A DNA stretch of 64,000 nt. Source: an uncultured Eubacteriales bacterium (GTDB lineage Bacteria > Bacillota > Clostridia > Christensenellales > Pumilibacteraceae). Position 1 is the first letter of the stretch; every line of letters starts with the position of its first letter. The position numbers and the translations under genes are program-made. This document shows, piece by piece, positions 8,005 through 16,970 of this stretch. Under the pieces are notes generated by a model. That model made no database searches, had not been told where the DNA came from, and saw nothing but the letters and a program-made list of their open reading frames with translations. The DNA lies in NCBI GenBank assembly GCA_900543755.1, contig UQSP01000001.1:79121-143120 (forward strand), in the 5' to 3' direction.

Positions 8005-9444
8005 ATGGACGAAAAAGAGATTATAAAAAAAATCATGCGCTTGGAGCGCCGCGAAAAGGAGCTTAAACGCAACAATCGGATATTCCGTTACAACACGGGC
8101 GAAAAAGTTCACCTTAAGCAGTTGGAATTTCATAAGTGCCTTAAGCGTAACCGTTGGGTCTTCGGGGGAAACCGTTCGGGGAAAACCGAGTGCGGTGCGG
8201 TGGAAACGGTCTGGCGGGCGCGCGGGATACATCCTTACCGCGAAAACCGCGACGGAGTTTTCGGTTGGGTGGTGTCGCCCACGAGAGAGGTGCAACGCGA
8301 CGTAGCGCAAAGAAAAATACTTTATTATCTCAATCCCGAGTGGATAGAGGACGTCACAATGGTTTCGGGAAAAAGCGGCAATCCCGAAGGCGGAATTATA
8401 GATTACATTTCGGTAAGAAACGTTTTCGGCGGTATAAGCCGCATAGGGTTCAAAAGCTCTGAGATGGGCAGAGAGAAATTCCAGGGCGCCAGCCTGGATT
8501 TCGTCTGGTTCGACGAAGAGCCGCCCGAGGACGTTTACGACGAGTGCCGTATGCGCGTGGTGGACAAAAAGGGCGACATTTACGGGACGATGACGCCGCT
8601 TAAAGGCATAACTTTTATTTACAGCCGCATTTTTCTCAACGAGCGCAACGACGAAAACGTATGGCACACGTTCATGGAATGGGCGGACAATCCTTATCTC
8701 GACCCTAAGGAGATAGAGTCCGTTTCCGCCTCCATGACCGCCGAGGAGCTTGACAGACGCAGGTACGGCAGATTCGTTTCGTCAAAAGGGTTGGTATATC
8801 CCGAATTCAACGAAAACGTGCACGTTATTCCCCCTTTTTCCGTCCCCAAAGAGTGGTACGACAACGTTTCCATCGACCCCGGACTCAACAATCCGCTGTC
8901 CTGCCATTTTTACGCGACCGACGGCGACGGAACGGTCTACGTGATAGCCGAGCATTACGAGCAGGGCAAAAGCGTGGCTTATCACGCTAAGATGATAAAG
9001 GAAATTGCCAAAAGGCTGGATTGGCACGGCGACGGCAAGGGAAGGATAAGCGCTCTTATCGACAGCGCGGCGTCGCAGAGGACGCTTGCCTCATCAAAAA
9101 GCGTGGCGGAGCTTTTTTACGACGAGGGAATACTTGTGGATACCCGCGTCAACAAAGACCTTTTCAGCGGGATAAACCGCGTTAAAGAGTACTTAAAACC
9201 CGTTTCCGCGCCCGACAGACCGAGGTTGTATATTTTTTCGTCCTGCGTAAACCTTATCCGCGAAATAAAAGGCTACTGGTGGGGAGAGGGCGACGTACCG
9301 AAAAAGCGCGACGACCATGCCCTTGACGAATTGCGCTATTTCATAATGTCCCGACCCGAGCCTTACGTCCCGCCCGTCGTCAAAAGCGAAATAGCTTTGG
9401 ATAAAGAGCGGCTTATCCGTAAGCTGCGAAGGAGCGGAAGGTGA
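8005..9444 (+). CDS. Phage terminase large subunit
   Basis: A 479-residue DNA-packaging motor. The ATPase part has Walker A GGNRSGKT (residues 54-61) and Walker B VWFDEEPP with Asp170-Glu171. The C-terminal RNase H-like nuclease shows its acidic residues in SIDPG (Asp291), LIDSAAS (Asp353) and DDHALDEL (Asp436-Asp437). All catalytic positions are present, so the enzyme looks functional. It would cut concatemeric or chromosomal DNA and pump it into the prohead through the portal. The ATG has TTTGGAGAAAAC upstream. It is the first gene of the block and no housekeeping promoter stands out in the 74 bases before it. The next gene starts inside its stop codon (GTGA). Confidence 0.88.
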   Translation: MDEKEIIKKIMRLERREKELKRNNRIFRYNTGEKVHLKQLEFHKCLKRNRWVFGGNRSGKTECGAVETVWRARGIHPYRENRDGVFGWVVSPTREVQRDVAQRKILYYLNPEWIEDVTMVSGKSGNPEGGIIDYISVRNVFGGISRIGFKSSEMGREKFQGASLDFVWFDEEPPEDVYDECRMRVVDKKGDIYGTMTPLKGITFIYSRIFLNERNDENVWHTFMEWADNPYLDPKEIESVSASMTAEELDRRRYGRFVSSKGLVYPEFNENVHVIPPFSVPKEWYDNVSIDPGLNNPLSCHFYATDGDGTVYVIAEHYEQGKSVAYHAKMIKEIAKRLDWHGDGKGRISALIDSAASQRTLASSKSVAELFYDEGILVDTRVNKDLFSGINRVKEYLKPVSAPDRPRLYIFSSCVNLIREIKGYWWGEGDVPKKRDDHALDELRYFIMSRPEPYVPPVVKSEIALDKERLIRKLRRSGR

Positions 9445-9746
9445 AGCGCGGTAAAGATAAAAATCAGATTGAGGGATTAAGGGAAAAGCTTGTCGCCGCC
9501 GTAAGACGCAAGGCGGAGGGTTACGAAACTACCGAAAGCGTGGAGGAGTACGCGCTTATCGACGGTCAGCTTACTCTGGTTAAGCGAAGGGTTACGGTAA
9601 AGGAGGTTCCTGCCGACGTCGCGGCGGTGAGATTCATGCTGGAAGAGTGCGCCGCCGAAACGGATTATATGAGCGAACAGCAGCTTAAAGAAGAAAAGCT
9701 GCGTCTTATTAAATTACTTAAGGAGGATGAAAATGCAGCTGATTAA
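9441..9746 (+). CDS. Small phage protein after large terminase (unknown; possible packaging accessory)
   Basis: A 101-residue charged, mostly helical protein. Its middle reads EYALIDGQLTLVKRRVTVKE, then VPADVAAVRFMLEE, a beta hairpin followed by a helix. The GTG start overlaps the terminase stop (GTGA), which indicates translational coupling. Small proteins beside the large terminase often act as small terminase or packaging cofactors, but no helix-turn-helix is obvious here and I do not recognise the family. Confidence 0.6.
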   Translation: MKRGKDKNQIEGLREKLVAAVRRKAEGYETTESVEEYALIDGQLTLVKRRVTVKEVPADVAAVRFMLEECAAETDYMSEQQLKEEKLRLIKLLKEDENAAD

Positions 9747-9945
9747 AGCAAAAGCCGGCTTAAGGTGCGAAATAGGCTCCTGCCGAAATCGCGCAAAGTT
9801 TACAATCAAGCTGGACAGGGTGGGGATAAGAAGCTCGATAAACGTGTGTCCGGATTGTCTTAACGAGCTTTACAGAACTTTGGGGGAAAGCGTTATTCCC
9901 AAAAGCATCGAGACCGTAAGGCCCAAAGCCGATGCCGCGGAATAA
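9733..9945 (+). CDS. Small zinc-ribbon-like protein
   Basis: A 70-residue protein with two cysteine pairs: Cys-Glu-Ile-Gly-Ser-Cys near the N-terminus and Cys-Pro-Asp-Cys about 25 residues later, with a basic beta-rich segment between. The spacing suits a zinc ribbon or treble clef. The ATG at 9733 is preferred over the in-frame ATG at 9727, because AGGAGG abuts the first one and is properly spaced only for the second. It overlaps the end of the preceding gene by 14 bases. Function unknown; such proteins occur in phage packaging regions. Confidence 0.6.
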   Translation: MQLIKAKAGLRCEIGSCRNRAKFTIKLDRVGIRSSINVCPDCLNELYRTLGESVIPKSIETVRPKADAAE

Positions 9946-9959
9946 ACTTTTTATAAAGC

Positions 9960-9998
9960 CCGACCGCTTTTCGGCATAATCTCTACGGAATCGGTCGG
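9960..9998 (+). other. Hairpin in front of the portal gene
   Basis: CCGACCG (9960-9966) and CGGTCGG (9992-9998) form a perfect 7-bp stem around a 25-base loop, ending about ten bases before the portal ribosome binding site. There is no T-run, so it is not a terminator. It may affect translation or mRNA processing. Confidence 0.4.
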
Positions 9999-10018
9999 CA
10001 GAAATCAACGGAGGAAAC

Positions 10019-11896
10019 ATGGACAAAAAATTTATTGAGGATATCGTCTCCGACGTGCGCTCCGATTATGAAACCCGCGCCGCCGAGAGACGGCAGTTCG
10101 AGTCGCAATGGCAGCTTAACGCTAATTTCGTCATCGGCAACCAGTATTGCAGAATAGGCGTTAAAGGCGACGTGGAGGACTGTGAAAAGGATTATTACTG
10201 GCAGGAGCGGGAGGTTTTCAATCACATCGCAACCATTCTGGAAACCCGTCTTGCCAAACTGTCGCGCGTGCGGCCCAAAATGAGCGTTTTGCCCGCGTCC
10301 GACGACGACGGCGACGTAAAAACCGCAAAAGCGTCAGGTAAAATACTTGATTCGGCGTACAACAAGCTGGACGTAAACACGCTGGTGGGTAACGCCACCA
10401 TGTGGTCGGAGCTTACCGGCAGTGTGTTTTACAAGGTTACCTGGGACAATAAAGGCGGCAGAAAAGTGGGCTTAGACGAAAAAAAGAAACCTCTTTACGA
10501 GGGCGACGTCAGGATAGACGTTTGTCCGCCGTATGAAATTCTTCCCGATTCGCTTATTTGTCAGTCGGTGGAGGATTGCGTAAGCATAATACACGCAAAA
10601 GCGGTCAGCGTGGAGGACGTAAAGCGCATTTGGGGCAAAGACGTCAAGCCCGAGGACACCGACGTGGTGTCGATATCCAACATCGGGGTAATAGGCGGGC
10701 TGGGACTTGCCAGCGCCGTCAGCAAAATAGGCCGCGATAAAAAACAGGACCGCGTTATCGTCATCGAGCGTTACACAAGGCCCACGCCTCAAAAGCCGAA
10801 CGGAGAGCTTGTCATAGTAGCGGGCAAAACGCTGCTGCATTACGGAGAGCTGCCTTATCTCAACGGCACGGACGGGGAAAGGGAACTGCCTTTTGTTCAG
10901 CAGAATTCCATTAACCGCGCGGGTTGCTTTTTCGGCACCAGCATGGTGGAGCGCGCAATACCCATTCAGCGCGCGTACAATGCCGTAAAAAACCGCAAAC
11001 ACGAGTTTCTTAACCGCATAGCCGTGGGTGTGCTTGCTGTCGAGGACGGCTCGGTGGATACCGAAAATCTGGAAACCGAGGGGTTAAGCCCGGGTAAAAT
11101 CCTGGTTTACCGTCAGGGCAGCAACGCTCCGAGGCTGATGAGCCCCGGCTCGGTACCCGCGGATTTTACGGTGGAGGAACAGCGTCTTTTGGACGAATTC
11201 GTGGACGTAAGCGGCATAAGCGAAATCATGCGTTCGTCTTCCGTTCCCGCTTCGGTAACCAGCGGCGTAGCCATTCAGATGCTTATCGAGCAGGACGATA
11301 CGCGTATATCGGTTACCGCCGAAAACATTCGCCGCGCCGTAAAGAAAATAGCGCAGCACATGCTAAGGCTATACCGCCAGTTTGCGCTTACGCCGCGGCT
11401 TGCGCGTTTCGTGGGCGATGAGGGCGAAACGGAATTGATTTGCTGGTCGAAAAGCGACATAAGCAGCGACGACATAATTTTCGATACGGACAACGAAATA
11501 AACACCACGACGGCGGCAAAGCAGAGCATGATGTTCGACCTTCTGAAGGCGGGACTTTTATACGACGAGGACGGAAAGTTAAGCGACGCCATGCGATATA
11601 AAATTCTGGAGGTCTTCGGTTACGGCGGATGGGAGCGCACTCAGAACGTAAGCGCATTGCACGTTTCGCGTGCGGGCAAGGAAAACGCCGCCATAACGAA
11701 CAAAGAGCCTCAGGCCAGCGAAGTGGACGACCACGAGCTGCACGTAGCCGAGCACGTCAAGTACTTCTTAAGCCATGAGTTCGAAGAACGATGCGTTCGT
11801 CGTCCGGAGCTTAAAGAAAGGCTTCTTAATCATATAAGGGAACATAAACGGCTTAAGAATACCGAGAAGTTATTGGAGGGAGAGAAAAACGTATGA
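10019..11896 (+). CDS. Phage portal protein
   Basis: A 625-residue protein directly downstream of terminase and upstream of scaffold and capsid genes, the standard portal position. The N-terminal half resembles podovirus (P22/T7-like) portals: FESQWQLNANFVIGNQYCRI near the start, then a wing with the NRAGCFFGTSMVERAIPIQ segment (about 300-318) and the AYNAVKNRKHEFLN helix. The LDEFVDVSGISEIMRSSS region and the following 'SGVAIQML' helix correspond to the stem/channel part. It forms the ring through which DNA enters. The ATG has CGGAGG seven bases upstream. The next gene overlaps its stop by four bases (ATGA). Confidence 0.8.
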   Translation: MDKKFIEDIVSDVRSDYETRAAERRQFESQWQLNANFVIGNQYCRIGVKGDVEDCEKDYYWQEREVFNHIATILETRLAKLSRVRPKMSVLPASDDDGDVKTAKASGKILDSAYNKLDVNTLVGNATMWSELTGSVFYKVTWDNKGGRKVGLDEKKKPLYEGDVRIDVCPPYEILPDSLICQSVEDCVSIIHAKAVSVEDVKRIWGKDVKPEDTDVVSISNIGVIGGLGLASAVSKIGRDKKQDRVIVIERYTRPTPQKPNGELVIVAGKTLLHYGELPYLNGTDGERELPFVQQNSINRAGCFFGTSMVERAIPIQRAYNAVKNRKHEFLNRIAVGVLAVEDGSVDTENLETEGLSPGKILVYRQGSNAPRLMSPGSVPADFTVEEQRLLDEFVDVSGISEIMRSSSVPASVTSGVAIQMLIEQDDTRISVTAENIRRAVKKIAQHMLRLYRQFALTPRLARFVGDEGETELICWSKSDISSDDIIFDTDNEINTTTAAKQSMMFDLLKAGLLYDEDGKLSDAMRYKILEVFGYGGWERTQNVSALHVSRAGKENAAITNKEPQASEVDDHELHVAEHVKYFLSHEFEERCVRRPELKERLLNHIREHKRLKNTEKLLEGEKNV

Positions 11897-12420
11897 CGGA
11901 TAAAAAAACTGTTACGCAGCCCGCGGCTTCAGCCGATACCGATTCCGCTTTGAAAAAGGAGGAAACCGTAAAGGGGGCGGGCGCAAAGCCTGCGCGTTCA
12001 ACCTTGGATTCGGACCAGAAGGACAAGCGCAAGGTCAAGCGCGAAAACGAAAACAGACTGCTGAAGGCTTATCTGTATATTCAGTCGGCAAAAGACAAAC
12101 TGGAAAAAACGACTGAATTTCTTAAAAGGGAAAATGCCGTTTTAAGGCGCAAACTCAGCGAACTGCAAGCGGAAAACGCGCGGCTTGCCGCTCCGCCCGA
12201 TTACGGGGCGATTACGGAAGACGACGCTTTCGTTGAATTCGCGCTTAAAAACGAACGCCTTAAAGAGAAATTCGTTGCGGACTATCTGAAAACGCTTAAG
12301 GGGACGGGCGCCGTAAGCGTTCTTTCGGGGTCGGTGGGTTTAAGCCCTCTGACGCCCGCGGCAAAGCCCAAAAGCCTTGCCGAGGCTAAAAAACTGGCAG
12401 AAATTTTAATTAAAGGATAA
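11893..12420 (+). CDS. Putative capsid scaffolding protein
   Basis: A 175-residue, highly charged protein between portal and major capsid genes. The N-terminal 60 residues are low-complexity and lysine-rich. A heptad-patterned coiled coil follows (about 65-105, ending LRRKLSELQAENARL), then a proline/alanine-rich segment and a short C-terminal helix SLAEAKKLAEILIKG, a typical capsid-binding tail. Position, composition and length fit a scaffold; there is no sequence motif to prove it. It is translationally coupled to the portal gene through an ATGA overlap. Confidence 0.65.
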   Translation: MTDKKTVTQPAASADTDSALKKEETVKGAGAKPARSTLDSDQKDKRKVKRENENRLLKAYLYIQSAKDKLEKTTEFLKRENAVLRRKLSELQAENARLAAPPDYGAITEDDAFVEFALKNERLKEKFVADYLKTLKGTGAVSVLSGSVGLSPLTPAAKPKSLAEAKKLAEILIKG

Positions 12421-12434
12421 CGGAGGAAACAATT

Positions 12435-13610
12435 ATGGTAACATTGACTAATGCGGAAAATGCGCTTAAAACCGTGTATCTCGGTGCGGTGACCGAGCTT
12501 CTCAACACCAAAGCCAACCCTCTTTTGGGTAAAATCGAACAGACAAGCGTAGACGTGTGGGGTAAAGAAGTGCGCACCGCGGCGCGCGTGGGTATCAACG
12601 GCGGCATTGGCGCCGGCGACGAGGCGGGTAATCTTCCCGGCGCGTACGGCAGCAACTACATTCAGTTTGTGTCCACGCTTAAAAACCTTTACGGACAAAT
12701 CGAAATATCCGATAAGGCGATAAGAGCAAGCGCGGACGGTCGCGGAGCTTTTACCGACCTTCTCAACAGCGAGCTTGAAAGCCTTCTTGCGGCGTCCAAA
12801 TTCAATCTCGGACGTATGCTTTACGGCGACGGCTCGGGAAAACTGTGCACGATAAACGCGCTGAGCGGCTCAAGCTATCCCGTTTCGGATACGCGCAACC
12901 TCATCGAAGGAATGGTGGTGGACGTTTATACTTCCGCGGGCGCGTTGTCTGCAAGCGGACTGAGGATTTCTTACGTTGACCGCGACAACAGCACGGTAAC
13001 GTTTGCGTCCGCGCCTTCTACGACCATAGGGGCAAGCAGCGTAATGTATATTCAGGGCAGCAAAGATAAGGAAATTACGGGACTCGGGGCTATATTCGAC
13101 TCCACTAAGCCGCTTTACGGACTTACCAGAAGCAATTATCCCTTCCTGTCGCCTTATCTTAAGGCTGTGGACGCCGCCATCGACGAGGTGACGATTCAGA
13201 AAGCCATCGACAGACTGGAGTATAACGCCAATTCGACGGTGGACTTTATCGCCGTGTCCGCAGACGTAAAATACGCTTATCAGGAATACATGAAGCAGTA
13301 TAAGCGCAACATCGACGTCATGGAACTTTCGGGCGGCTACAAAACGCTTGCTTACAACGGCATACCTTTCGTTTACGACCGCTTTATAGAGGACGGCGCC
13401 ATGTATCTTCTCGACACCACGGCGTTCAAACTGCACCAGCTTTGCGACTGGAGATATCTCGAGAACGAGAACGGCAAAATTCTTCGTCAGACGCAGGGTA
13501 AACCCACGTATACCGCTACGCTCGTCAAATACTGCGACCTTATTTGCGCGCGTCCCAACGGCCAGGCAAAGCTTACCGGTCTTACGGCGCCACAGGCAAA
13601 TGAAGCGTAA
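12435..13610 (+). CDS. Phage major capsid protein (HK97-fold type)
   Basis: A 391-residue protein without an N-terminal protease-processed delta domain: the mature-looking sequence begins at once (VTLTNAENALKTVYLGAVTE). It has a long helix, a Gly-rich loop (RVGINGGIGAGDEAGNLPG), the ISDKAIRAS segment and a long helix with FTDLLNSELESLL, followed by beta-rich domains, the arrangement of HK97-fold coat proteins. No protease gene is present, which agrees with a scaffold-dependent, protease-free assembly as in P22-like phages. The ATG has CGGAGG upstream. The assignment rests on the position between scaffold and adaptor genes and the fold-like pattern; the exact family is uncertain. Confidence 0.78.
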   Translation: MVTLTNAENALKTVYLGAVTELLNTKANPLLGKIEQTSVDVWGKEVRTAARVGINGGIGAGDEAGNLPGAYGSNYIQFVSTLKNLYGQIEISDKAIRASADGRGAFTDLLNSELESLLAASKFNLGRMLYGDGSGKLCTINALSGSSYPVSDTRNLIEGMVVDVYTSAGALSASGLRISYVDRDNSTVTFASAPSTTIGASSVMYIQGSKDKEITGLGAIFDSTKPLYGLTRSNYPFLSPYLKAVDAAIDEVTIQKAIDRLEYNANSTVDFIAVSADVKYAYQEYMKQYKRNIDVMELSGGYKTLAYNGIPFVYDRFIEDGAMYLLDTTAFKLHQLCDWRYLENENGKILRQTQGKPTYTATLVKYCDLICARPNGQAKLTGLTAPQANEA

Positions 13611-13950
13611 TTCAATCGGATACGGGCGCGTCGTCACGCACGACCTTTACGATATAGCCGACAGGCTGAAAGAAATCGACGAGGACTATTTCGTTTTTTA
13701 TTCCTATCGGGATAAGCGGTATGAGGTTCATCACAAGGGGCAAAGGGGCGATACGTTCGCTTTGGCGGTCCCGTATGACGAGCTGGACGAACGTACTTTA
13801 AGACTGGTGCGCCGTACCCGTGCCGAACGCGCCGAAAAACTTATCGAAGAAATGGAAAAACAAAATCGGGAAGCGGAAAAACGCGCACGCGACAGGGCGG
13901 TGGAAAACGCCGCCCTCAATACGGAAAGGATTTTTTCCTCTTTCGTATGA
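13600..13950 (+). CDS. Small conserved-looking phage protein of unknown function
   Basis: A 116-residue protein. The first half is beta-rich (DEDYFVFYSYRDKRYEVHHK), the second a long, strongly charged helix (RTRAERAEKLIEEMEKQNRE and onward). Its ATG lies inside the end of the capsid gene (11-base overlap), so the two are coupled. Proteins with this layout commonly follow the capsid gene in Firmicute phages, but I do not know a function. Confidence 0.6.
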   Translation: MKRNSIGYGRVVTHDLYDIADRLKEIDEDYFVFYSYRDKRYEVHHKGQRGDTFALAVPYDELDERTLRLVRRTRAERAEKLIEEMEKQNREAEKRARDRAVENAALNTERIFSSFV

Positions 13951-13954
13951 AAAA

Positions 13955-13983
13955 CCTTCCTTAACCCGATTTTTTTAAGGAGG
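13955..13983 (+). promoter_or_regulatory. Hairpin that hides the ribosome binding site of the adaptor gene
   Basis: CCTTCCTTAA (13955-13964) pairs with TTAAGGAGG (13975-13983) with one bulge around a 10-base loop. The 3' arm is itself the AAGGAGG ribosome binding site for the gene starting at 13991. In the folded mRNA that site is closed, so translation of the adaptor may be held low relative to capsid protein. Confidence 0.5.
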
Positions 13984-13990
13984 ATGATTT

Positions 13991-14551
13991 ATGGATTTAA
14001 AAACAGTCGTTTATTACGCGGCTATGTTTTTACAGCTGGAGGATGTTACGGAGGCGCTTGAAAGCGATTCGGAGTATATCGGGGAAACCGCCGACGAAAT
14101 AGACAGGCTTACGCGCTGCGCCAATCTTGTGCTTTCGGAAACCGCCGCCGATTATATGCCGCTTAAAACGAGGGAAGAAATTTATTGCGAAAACGGCGAA
14201 ATGCTTTTCACTCAGCTTTCAAAACCCGTAATCGACGTTTTTTCCGTCAGCTCCGCCGCGGGCGTTACCGTTCCTTTCAAGCAGTATTTCGACAGGCTTA
14301 TTTTGCCTAAAGAGGGAAGCTATACCGTCGAATACGGTTACGCTCCCGAGAAACTTGCGCTTGACGACCCTCTTCCTTATACCGAAAGAGTGTCTGCGCG
14401 CGTCATAGCTTACGGCACGGCGTGTGAGTACTGCATTATTTCGGGCATGACGGACGAAGCGGTTTTGTGGGATAAGCGCTATAAGGACGCATTGCATCTT
14501 GCGGCAATTCAGAAAAGCGAAAAGCGCGTGGCAAAAAGGCGGTGGCTCTGA
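13991..14551 (+). CDS. Putative head-tail adaptor (connector) protein
   Basis: A 186-residue protein after the capsid gene. It starts with an acidic helical part (TEALESDSEYIGETADEIDR LTRCANLVLSETA), continues with a beta sheet (CENGEMLFTQLSKPVIDVFS) and ends in a helical, basic tail with RVSARVIAYGTACEYCIISG. This helix-sheet-helix order resembles the ring adaptors (gp4 of P22, gp11 of T7, gp6 of HK97-like phages). The ATG at 13991 is used; the ATG at 13984 touches the ribosome binding site. The next gene begins within its stop codon (TGATG). Confidence 0.6.
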   Translation: MDLKTVVYYAAMFLQLEDVTEALESDSEYIGETADEIDRLTRCANLVLSETAADYMPLKTREEIYCENGEMLFTQLSKPVIDVFSVSSAAGVTVPFKQYFDRLILPKEGSYTVEYGYAPEKLALDDPLPYTERVSARVIAYGTACEYCIISGMTDEAVLWDKRYKDALHLAAIQKSEKRVAKRRWL

Positions 14552-15972
14552 TGCGCGACAATTACATAGCATTCGCAGGCGCAGCCAAGTCCCGCCTTGT
14601 CATACCCGATTTTTCGTCCGGTGTGGATTTTTTCTCGGATGAAAGCGTAACCGCCGTTAACAGGGCGAAAGACTGTTACAATTTCTGTTTTTCGGACGGC
14701 GCGCTTAAAGAGGGATACGGACTTGTCGATTACGAAAGATTCAAGGGTATCAGGCCGTCATACGTATGGCTGTATAAGCGTTACGACGTCGAAAAAGAAA
14801 TGCAGGACGACAGATTCGTGATAGTATCTGAAGAAGGCGAACTGTATTCCTGTACGGCTAACGGCAGTGAGCCGGCAGTAAAATTTACCGGAATTACTTT
14901 TACTTCGCCGCCATCGTTTGTAAATTACAGGCTTTACGGTACGGACGTGGTGCTTATTTGTTCGGCCAGGGAGGGAATGTACGTTTACGACGGAGAAAAT
15001 ACTCCTTACCACGTTGACAACGCTCCCAACATTACATCCATGGCCCTTCATTACGAGCGTCTGTTCGTTACGGTCGACGGCGAAAAAAACGCAGTATGGT
15101 TTTCGGACGACCTTGACCCCACAAACTGGGACTCGTCGCTTGCGGGCGGCGGCTTTATCCAGATGATCGACGAAAGAGGCGCCTTAAACAGGGTAATAAG
15201 CTACCTTAACTACGTTTACGTATTCCGCGATTACGGAATTTCACGCATTACCGCTTTCGGGGCGCAAACGGATTTTTCAGTAAGCAATCTTTTCGTTTCC
15301 AGCGGAAAGATTTATCCCGGGTCGGTCGCTTTATGCGGTGACTCCGTCATTTTTCTTGCGGCGGACGGGCTTTATATGTTTGACGGAGTTTCCACCAAAA
15401 AAATACTTAAAGGACTGGACACTATTATAGAAAGCGGAGAAAATGCGTGCGCGTTTTATGCCGAAGGCAAATATTATCTTTCCTTCAGGCGTAAAAAAGA
15501 CGAGGATACGGTGGGCTGCGAAGATAGCAGTTACCTCAATAACGCGTTGCTTGTGCTTGATATTAACGGCGGTGACTACTCGATGGCGCGAGGGCTTGAC
15601 ATCACTTGTTTCTGCCACACCGCCGACGGCAGCATTATAGCCGTCACAAGCAACTGCGATGTGGGAACGATTGAAAAATGCGGCAGGTTTTTCGGCCGTT
15701 ATCTTAAGAAGAAATGGCGTGTCCCGAAAACAGATTTGGGAGACGACAAAACTAAATTCGTAAGAAAAATCTGCCTTACAATCAATGGAAACGTATCAAT
15801 AGTTTTGCGCTCCGATACGCGCGAAAAGGAAGTTTCTTTCAGAGGATTTAATGAAGTAAAGAAGAAACGCGTATCGTTCAGCGGGCGAAGAATCGGATTT
15901 GACATCGTTTCAACGGACGATTCGGTTTATGTGTCGCGTCCGTCGCTGATAATCACGAAAAGCGGTAACTGA
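14551..15972 (+). CDS. Tail nozzle / DNA-stabilisation-like beta-propeller protein
   Basis: A 473-residue beta-rich protein. It shows repeated propeller-like blades: YRLYGTDVVLICSAREGMYV, HYERLFVTVDGEKNAVWFSD, the diagnostic DLDPTNWDSSLAGGGFIQM and YLNYVYVFRDYGISRITAFG, then further blades to about residue 370. The 'D-P-T-N-W' and 'Y-G-I-S-R' elements resemble the tail tube/nozzle proteins of short-tailed phages (T7 gp12, P22 gp10). That protein closes the portal vertex and sheathes the DNA. The ATG at 14551 overlaps the preceding stop (TGATG); an in-frame GTG at 14542 is less likely. Family name uncertain, structural class fairly clear. Confidence 0.65.
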   Translation: MRDNYIAFAGAAKSRLVIPDFSSGVDFFSDESVTAVNRAKDCYNFCFSDGALKEGYGLVDYERFKGIRPSYVWLYKRYDVEKEMQDDRFVIVSEEGELYSCTANGSEPAVKFTGITFTSPPSFVNYRLYGTDVVLICSAREGMYVYDGENTPYHVDNAPNITSMALHYERLFVTVDGEKNAVWFSDDLDPTNWDSSLAGGGFIQMIDERGALNRVISYLNYVYVFRDYGISRITAFGAQTDFSVSNLFVSSGKIYPGSVALCGDSVIFLAADGLYMFDGVSTKKILKGLDTIIESGENACAFYAEGKYYLSFRRKKDEDTVGCEDSSYLNNALLVLDINGGDYSMARGLDITCFCHTADGSIIAVTSNCDVGTIEKCGRFFGRYLKKKWRVPKTDLGDDKTKFVRKICLTINGNVSIVLRSDTREKEVSFRGFNEVKKKRVSFSGRRIGFDIVSTDDSVYVSRPSLIITKSGN

Positions 15973-15987
15973 CGGGAGGAACAAAAA

Positions 15988-16959
15988 ATGGATTACGGCA
16001 AAATTGCATATTTAAAAGTCGACGAGCTGGAAAACAGAATTGCCGTGTCGACGAAATCAAACCGCGTATTGTGCGGAAGTTATACGGTTAACCCCATTTT
16101 CGATTTTAGAAGAGGCGACTGTTTTATTTCCGAGCTTCGCGCAAAAGGAGGCGTGACTGTTTTTGTCCGTGCCTTTGTTCGCGCCGACGAATCCTTGTCC
16201 GACGCCGAATTAAGCGTGAAAATCAACGGACTTAAAGCCGGCTCCGTCAGATTTTCCGCCGCGGAAGGAGAAGTAAGCGACTGTTTCGTAATGTGCGCCG
16301 CAATGATAGACGGCACGGCGGTTTTGTCGGTAGGAGCCGATAAACAAAACTGCACGCTGGTTTCCTGTCAGATAGTGGTAAACGGCGCCGACGCTGATTT
16401 GGCGAGAACGGGCGGCGACGCAGCGGCGGATAAATGCGGCGACTTGTGGGCGCTTGTGTTTTCACGGGACGACAACGTTTATGCCTGCTTGTTTACCGAG
16501 CCCGATTTTTCGGCGGCTAACCCTGTTTACATCGCTACGGGAAGCCGCTGCGACGTCACCGCGACGCAAGACGGTTTTGCCGTAGCTTATGTCGACGTTG
16601 CGGGAAATACTTTCGTGGTGTTTACCGATACCTCGCTTAACGTAACAAGCAGATTGTTCGTAAACTGCGGGGCGGAGGCTGTTGCCATTGCCCGTTACAG
16701 GGACGGCTTTGCCTTGTCGGAGTTGGTTGAAGGTAAAGCGCAGTGCCGTTACGTGACTAAAAACAGCTGTTCTCAGCCGTTTCAGGTGGACGTGGGAGAA
16801 AAAGTCGAGAGCATAAGCTTTGTGAAAAACGCTTTGCCTCCCGTACTTGTCATAAGCACTGAGGAGCGTAATCTCATAAAAAGCTGCGAAACGGAATACG
16901 GCGGCAGCGACAAAATAAACGTTTCAGCAGACGTGGTTTATACTGCAGTTACGGTATAA
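15988..16959 (+). CDS. Beta-rich phage structural protein, unknown
   Basis: A 323-residue protein of almost entirely short beta strands. The N-terminal half (to about 135) looks like one or two jelly-roll/Ig-like domains; the C-terminal half has propeller-like repeats with 'LWALVFSRDDNVYACLFTE', 'DGFAVAYVDVAGNTFVVFTD' and 'DGFALSELVEGKAQCRYV'. It starts 15 bases after the nozzle-like gene with GGGAGGA upstream. Position suggests a tail or fibre component. There is no recognisable enzymatic motif. Confidence 0.6.
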   Translation: MDYGKIAYLKVDELENRIAVSTKSNRVLCGSYTVNPIFDFRRGDCFISELRAKGGVTVFVRAFVRADESLSDAELSVKINGLKAGSVRFSAAEGEVSDCFVMCAAMIDGTAVLSVGADKQNCTLVSCQIVVNGADADLARTGGDAAADKCGDLWALVFSRDDNVYACLFTEPDFSAANPVYIATGSRCDVTATQDGFAVAYVDVAGNTFVVFTDTSLNVTSRLFVNCGAEAVAIARYRDGFALSELVEGKAQCRYVTKNSCSQPFQVDVGEKVESISFVKNALPPVLVISTEERNLIKSCETEYGGSDKINVSADVVYTAVTV

Positions 16960-16970
16960 GGAGAGAAAAA

